DNA of 64,000 nucleotides from Oasisia sp. SBJ-2009 (Eukaryota; Annelida; Polychaeta; Sabellida; Siboglinidae). Under the pieces are notes generated by a model. That model did no database searches. It was given only the letters and a program-made list of their open reading frames with translations, and was not told where the DNA came from. The stretch lies in NCBI GenBank assembly GCA_964017155.1, contig OZ024857.1:981701-1045700 (forward strand), in the 5' to 3' direction. Both the position numbers and the translations under genes were made by a program. This document shows, one piece after another, positions 59,500 through 64,000 of the stretch; within the stretch, counting starts at the first letter, position 1; every line of letters begins with the position of its first letter.

Positions 59500-62400
59500 T
59501 TGGGTATACAGGTGTTGCAGTACACCAGGTACTGCAACAACTCAGGGAGTTTGACGCCCCTGCCATGCAGAGTTGTAAACCACTGCCTTGTGGTACAGGT
59601 TCTTGTCAGAACCGAAGGCTAAGGGAGCAAACCCTAACCAGAAAACCATGTCACTGTGGCAGCATCAAGGGCGGTTGATGTATGGAACTCCCAACATCTA
59701 TCGACCAGCCACTGCAGGGATAAATAGTTTGCGCCTGTCTTGACATGTTCTTGCCGGTGTGAGACCTCTATTTGTTCCCCGAGAGAGTGTCGCTAGTAAC
59801 TTGCAAAAGCCAGCGGCACTTCAACACTTTTGCTAGCAGCCTCCATGAAATGTACAACTGCATGAATCTTCATACCGGATCGGCCGTCGCCCGGGTTACC
59901 AAGGACCGCACTGCTCGACCTCATCTTCCGTCGACAGTGGAAAATCAGCTAGGAAGAAGAAGACAAAGAAGACAACTACTGACAATTGGACAATGGACCG
60001 TCAGGACTCTCCTCGACCGAGATGGAGCTAACCGACCAGAAAGACGTACGGCACTAGTAGCAACGGAACTGGCCAAATACAACATCGACATCGCCGCCCT
60101 ATGTGAAACAAGGTTCTCAGAGTCTGGTAGTCTCAATGACTTGGAATACTCTTTCTTCTGAAGTGGCAAACCTGAAGGAGAAAGAAGGGAGGCAGGAGTG
60201 GGCTTTGCTATCAAGAAGAATATCGTCACAAAGCTGACAGAAATGCCACGGCCAGTAAGTGACAGAATCATGACGATGAGACTACCTCTGAGCAAGGACA
60301 ACTTTGCTACAGTTATCAGCGTGTACGCTCCAACAATGACAAACCCAGATAAAAACAAGGAGGCCTTCTACAACCAGCTGGCCAGTGTGCTCAGTGGCAT
60401 CCGTCGTACAGATAAGCTACTGCTGATAGGAGACTTCAATGCGAGGATAGGAAGAGAAAATAACAAGTGACCCTTGGTCATGGGCAAACATGGGATTGGG
60501 AAATGCAACTCCAATGGCGGGTTTCTACTGACTCTGTGCTCTGAGTTCGAACTGATAGTGACGAACACCATGTTCAAGCAGAAGGATGAACACAAGACCA
60601 CCTGGATGCATCCTCGTTTCAGACATTGGCATATGATCGACTTCATCATCAAGAGGTGTCGGGATAAGATGGACATCCACAGTACCCGAGTCATGCGTGG
60701 AGCAAACTGCTGGACCGATCACCAGATGCTGAGGTCAAAAGTGGCTTTCAGAATACGACAAAAGCACAACAGGCAAGGGACAGGTAAGCCGAAAAAGCTG
60801 AACACTGCAAAACTAAGTACCACCAGCCATAGGGAGAGTTTTGAGCAGGAGATGGACAGTGCTCTCGCCCAATGGGAGGAGAAGGAAAACTCAACACCAG
60901 ACGAGGAATGGGCTGCTCTGCAGCAGGTCGTGTACAACACAGCCAAGACATATCTTGGCAAGCCAGACAGAAAACAACAGGACTGGTTCGACCCCAACGA
61001 CCAGGAGCTACAGACTCTTATGAGCAGAAGAGACCAAGCCCACCAGAGAGTATTGCAAACCAGGAGCACTAGGTCCACCACTGCAGCATACAAAGATGCC
61101 TGTAGATTGCTTCAAAAACACACGCGTGCACTGACGTCAGACTGGTGGGAAAGGAAGGCAGTTGAGCTGCAGAGAGCTGCTGACAGTAACAACATGAAGG
61201 GCTTCTACAATGGGCTGAAGGAAGTGTGGGGACCCAAAAAGAAGGGACCTGTTCAACTGAAATCAACAGATGGAATGGAGACCTTCTCTGACAGCAAGAG
61301 AGTTGTAGCAAGATGGAGTGAACACTCCCAGAAGCTACTCAACGTCCCTGGCGACATAGATCATGAAGTTCTGGACAACATCCCGCAGCGCATTATCAAG
61401 GCAAGCCTCGATGAGATTCCAACTATGGATGAGATGGCTAGAGCAATCGCCGGCCTGAAAGATGGCAAAGCACCTGGAGGAGATGGAATTCCTGCAGAAG
61501 TATGGAAGCACGGAGGAGACAATCTGTTCAGCAGACTGCACCAACTAATCACCAATGCCTGGGAGGTGAGTTCTGTACCACAATCATGGAAGGATGCCAG
61601 CATTGTAACCATCTACAAGAAAAGTGATCGAACAGACTGTGGGAACTACAGAGGAAACTCTCTTCTTTCCATAGCGGGCAAGATCTTCGCCAGGATACTC
61701 CTCAACAGACTATCTACCCACATAACACCAGAGGTAGTTCCGGAGACACAATGTGGCTTCAGAGGTAACCGGAGCACCGTGGATATGATATTTTGTCTCC
61801 GACAACTACAAGAAAAGGACCGACCACTGTGCATGGTATTTGTCGACTTCAGCAAGGCGTTCGATACAGTTGGGAGGACCGGGCTAATCCTACTCTACAA
61901 GAACCCGAGAGGAGGATATCATGGCTGATGGAAACAAGCTGAACTCTGTTCTAGAATTCACCTACCTCGGAAGCACAATATCAAGTGATGGATGCATTGA
62001 CGACGAAATACAGAGGAGGATGGCCAAGGCTAGTGCATCTTTCGGCCGACTACGGCAGAGACTCTGGAACAACCACCATATGTCCATGCGGGTTTAAAGC
62101 AAGATATACCGTGCAATCGTGCTGTCCACCCTCCTATACGGAGCTGAGGCCTGGACAGTGTACAGACGACAGGTGAAAAAGCTGCATGCCTTCATGATGC
62201 GACATCTGCGTTCGATCATGAGGATAACCTGGATGGATGGACAACGTAACAAACAAGGAAATACTAGAACGAACAGGGCTGCCATCTATGGAAGATCTTC
62301 TGATCAGAAAGAATCTCCGGTGGACTGGACACCTCATGAGGATGTCATCAGACAGGCTACCGAAGCAGGTTCTCTACTCTCAACTGTCTTCTGGTCACAG

Positions 62401-62582
62401 AAAGAGAGGGCGCCCTCGTCTCCGGTTCAAAGATACCATCAAGAGAAACCTGAAGATGAGAAACATAAAGATCGACTCATGGACATCACTCTCACAGCAG
62501 AGAGACAAATGGAGAGAAACAGTCAAGTGATGGAAGCAGTCTTAGTCGCTTCGCGACCGACAGCATGATGATGATGATGATG
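59500..62582 (+). mobile_element. RTE-type LINE copy 4, full 5' end, internally deleted
   Basis: Bounded by a perfect 12-bp duplication. It carries ~190 bp of 5' leader that copy 3 lacks (59500-59690) and so shows the true 5' end of the family, TTGGGTATACAGGTG. The leader holds inverted repeats, e.g. GTTGCAGTAC-ACCAG-GTACTGCAAC. The 3' tail is (GAT)n. About 445 bp of RT are deleted at about 61885. Confidence 0.92.
59853..62530 (+). pseudogene. RTE-type endonuclease-reverse transcriptase, dead copy
   Basis: Endonuclease and RT similarity to copy 3 throughout, with two TGG-to-TGA type stops (near 60160 and 60469). A deletion joins GRTGL directly to the ..YQPNSTRTREED region, removing the GVKQGCVLAPTLFS and FADD motifs. 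A one-base shift lies at 62096 (GGTTTAAAGC for GGTTAAAGGC) and an insertion near 62240. The deletion removes the polymerase aspartates, so the protein could not copy RNA. Confidence 0.9.
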
Positions 62583-62594
62583 ATATTACATGTT
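62583..62594. repeat. 12-bp target site duplication (right) of RTE copy 4
   Basis: ATATTACATGTT, identical to 59488-59499. Confidence 0.92.
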
Positions 62595-63099
62595 ATATTC
62601 CTATGTATCTATCCATTAATTGACTTGTATCCGTTTTTGTTATACTCTTGGAAAGAACAACGCATTCAATGATTGTGATAGTTTTACTCTTACCGTATGT
62701 GCAACCAAAAAGACTCCACGTATAATCGTTGGTGCACCTAGCGACGAATCAGTTTAATAAGAACATTAACTTATTTATTGACTTTGTATGGAGCCCATTA
62801 TCAAATATAAGTAGGAAACAAATTATAAAGAAACAATGCAATTAAAAAAGAAAATATAAAACAAAACAACGACATAACAGAGTAGAAAGTAAGAAAGCTG
62901 TGTTTATTAACAAAGAGTCGTTTAGTTTTCCTGCAGAATTGTACACGATATATTTCTGTAATCATATTTCATGTGTACTTCTACATATTATATTACTGTT
63001 TCTATGGTGTTGTTTCTATGGTTTTGTTTCTATTTACATTTACATACAATTTTATATTATCATTTTATAAAAAATTCAATATAATTGTATATGTTGTAT
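62595..63099. other. Intron sequence, nothing recognised
   Basis: AT-rich, no repeat or exon seen. Confidence 0.5.
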
Positions 63100-63465
63100 A
63101 TCATCATCAACAAACGACCAGTCGCGATGCGACAACGACGGCTTCCATTCATTTTACTACAATTCTCCATTTATATCTCTCCTCTCTGATACTTTTGATC
63201 AAACGTTCTTCAATAGAGGCAGCCCTGTCCGATCGAGTATTTCCTTGTTTGGCACTTTGTCCATGCAGGTTATCCTGATGCAGATATCGCATTATGAAGG
63301 CTTGCAGCCTTTTCACCTGTCGTCTGTACACTGTGTAGGCATGCGCTCTCTATAGGAGGGTGGACAGCACGATTGCACTGTTTATCTTGCCTTTAACCCG
63401 CATGGACACATGTTGGTTGTTCCAGAGTATCTGTCGTAGTCGGCCGAAAGATGCATTCGAGAAGT
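63100..63465 (-). mobile_element. RTE-type LINE copy 5, 3'-end fragment
   Basis: Reverse complement of the C-terminal region and tail of the family (CATCATC tail at 63100; the YRRQVK and RHL segments near 63320). It lacks the LRWTGHLMRM part through an internal deletion near 63200 and is more diverged than copies 2-4, so it is older. Confidence 0.85.
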
Positions 63466-63563
63466 CGAGCTGATGTTTGATTGAACAAGTGAGTCTAGTT
63501 AGACAGTTTTATGCAGTTATTCGCCGACGAGTCCACCTGTGTGTTGTCGTCTTTGTCATACAG

Positions 63564-63689
63564 GTGTCGCGATCCACTGTCCCAGCGCTCTTCTTGTCAA
63601 TGTGCCCGGGCATATATTGAGACTTCCACTGGGTACGGCGTCCGCACGTGCGCGGTACGGACCCGCAACAGAACTGACCAATGATGGAC
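63564..63689 (+). CDS. Probable second exon of the gene starting at 59032
   Basis: Acceptor GTCATACAG at 63563, donor GGAC|GTAAGT after 63689. Phase 1 at both ends, joining the first exon as ..NSD-G-VAIHCPSALLVNVPG and continuing HILRLPLGTASARARYG, then PATELTNDG. The open frame is 126 bp with no stop. I recognise no named domain. The phase match, strong splice sites and signal-peptide exon upstream support a real gene. Confidence 0.6.
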
Positions 63690-64000
63690 GTAAGTAAGAG
63701 CCTGCTGTGGAACCTCGCTCCTAAAGACCACAGGGATTGGACTAATGTGACCTTAGTAGCGAGTTGCCCTAATTTGTGATATTAATTGTCGACATTTTCT
63801 GTATGTGATCGATATTAGGAACTATCCCAGGGTGGTTGTAATAGCGAGTTGGCTGCAGTACTGATGTGTTTTTACAGTGAGGTCACAGCGTACATAGATA
63901 GATTCATTAACCTGGGTTCATTAATAATTGAGGGGGGCACCTGTTGTAAGTAACATCCTACAGTGACACCTCGCTACTACGGTCACCCTCGGGACTGGAC
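63690..64000. other. Intron sequence to window end
   Basis: No further exon recognised before the window ends. The gene probably continues beyond 64000. Confidence 0.45.

Overview
The window is a piece of an animal nuclear genome. It has spliced exons with GT..AG boundaries, LINE, LTR and DNA transposons, many micro- and minisatellites, and a displaced piece of a metazoan 18S rRNA gene. The mix (RTE-, L2- and CR1-type LINEs, and a large secreted repeat protein of a type I associate with molluscs, brachiopods and amphioxus) suggests a marine invertebrate, perhaps a lophotrochozoan such as a mollusc. The sequence alone does not fix the species. No prokaryotic genes, CRISPR arrays or operons were seen.

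Layout. 1-3.3 kb: non-coding, with a microsatellite and three degenerate ~150-bp repeats. 3.3-11.9 kb: a nest of insertions. A foldback-type inverted repeat holds an RTE LINE; this is split by an L2 LINE with a 4-bp target duplication; the L2 is in turn split by an antisense piece of rDNA (5' ETS plus the first ~224 nt of 18S). A MITE sits in the right arm of the inverted repeat. 11.9-22.4 kb: two near-identical L2 copies, an inverted duplication of their 3' end, and between them a circularly permuted, gag-only LTR retrotransposon. That element carries a tandem array of predicted three-way-junction hairpins. A solo copy of its LTR lies in a TA microsatellite.

22.9-45.5 kb: exons A-J (+ strand) of a large extracellular repeat protein. 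The introns hold a 2.2-kb non-autonomous hAT element with a perfect 8-bp TSD, a long-TIR DNA transposon interrupted by a CR1 LINE, a 5'-truncated RTE LINE, and two large minisatellites that sit on a splice donor and a splice acceptor. Several exons between 35.8 and 40.6 kb carry stops or frameshifts, so this gene or part of it is decaying, unless the assembly is at fault. 47.5-50.8 kb: a full-length RTE copy with an intact 1043-codon ORF and a perfect 12-bp TSD.

51-64 kb: a candidate signal-peptide exon at 51.0 kb; a 20-bp minisatellite; a 34/68-bp minisatellite; a long AT-rich stretch with little in it; a G-rich hexanucleotide array; the first exon of a probable secreted protein at 59.03 kb with a phase-matched second exon at 63.56 kb; and, in that intron, another RTE copy with a 12-bp TSD but without its RT active site. 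Roughly half of the window is recognisable mobile DNA. The signals most worth a second look are the three-way-junction array (17.1-17.9 kb), the donor-carrying minisatellite (36.0-39.5 kb), the permuted LTR element and the rDNA insert.
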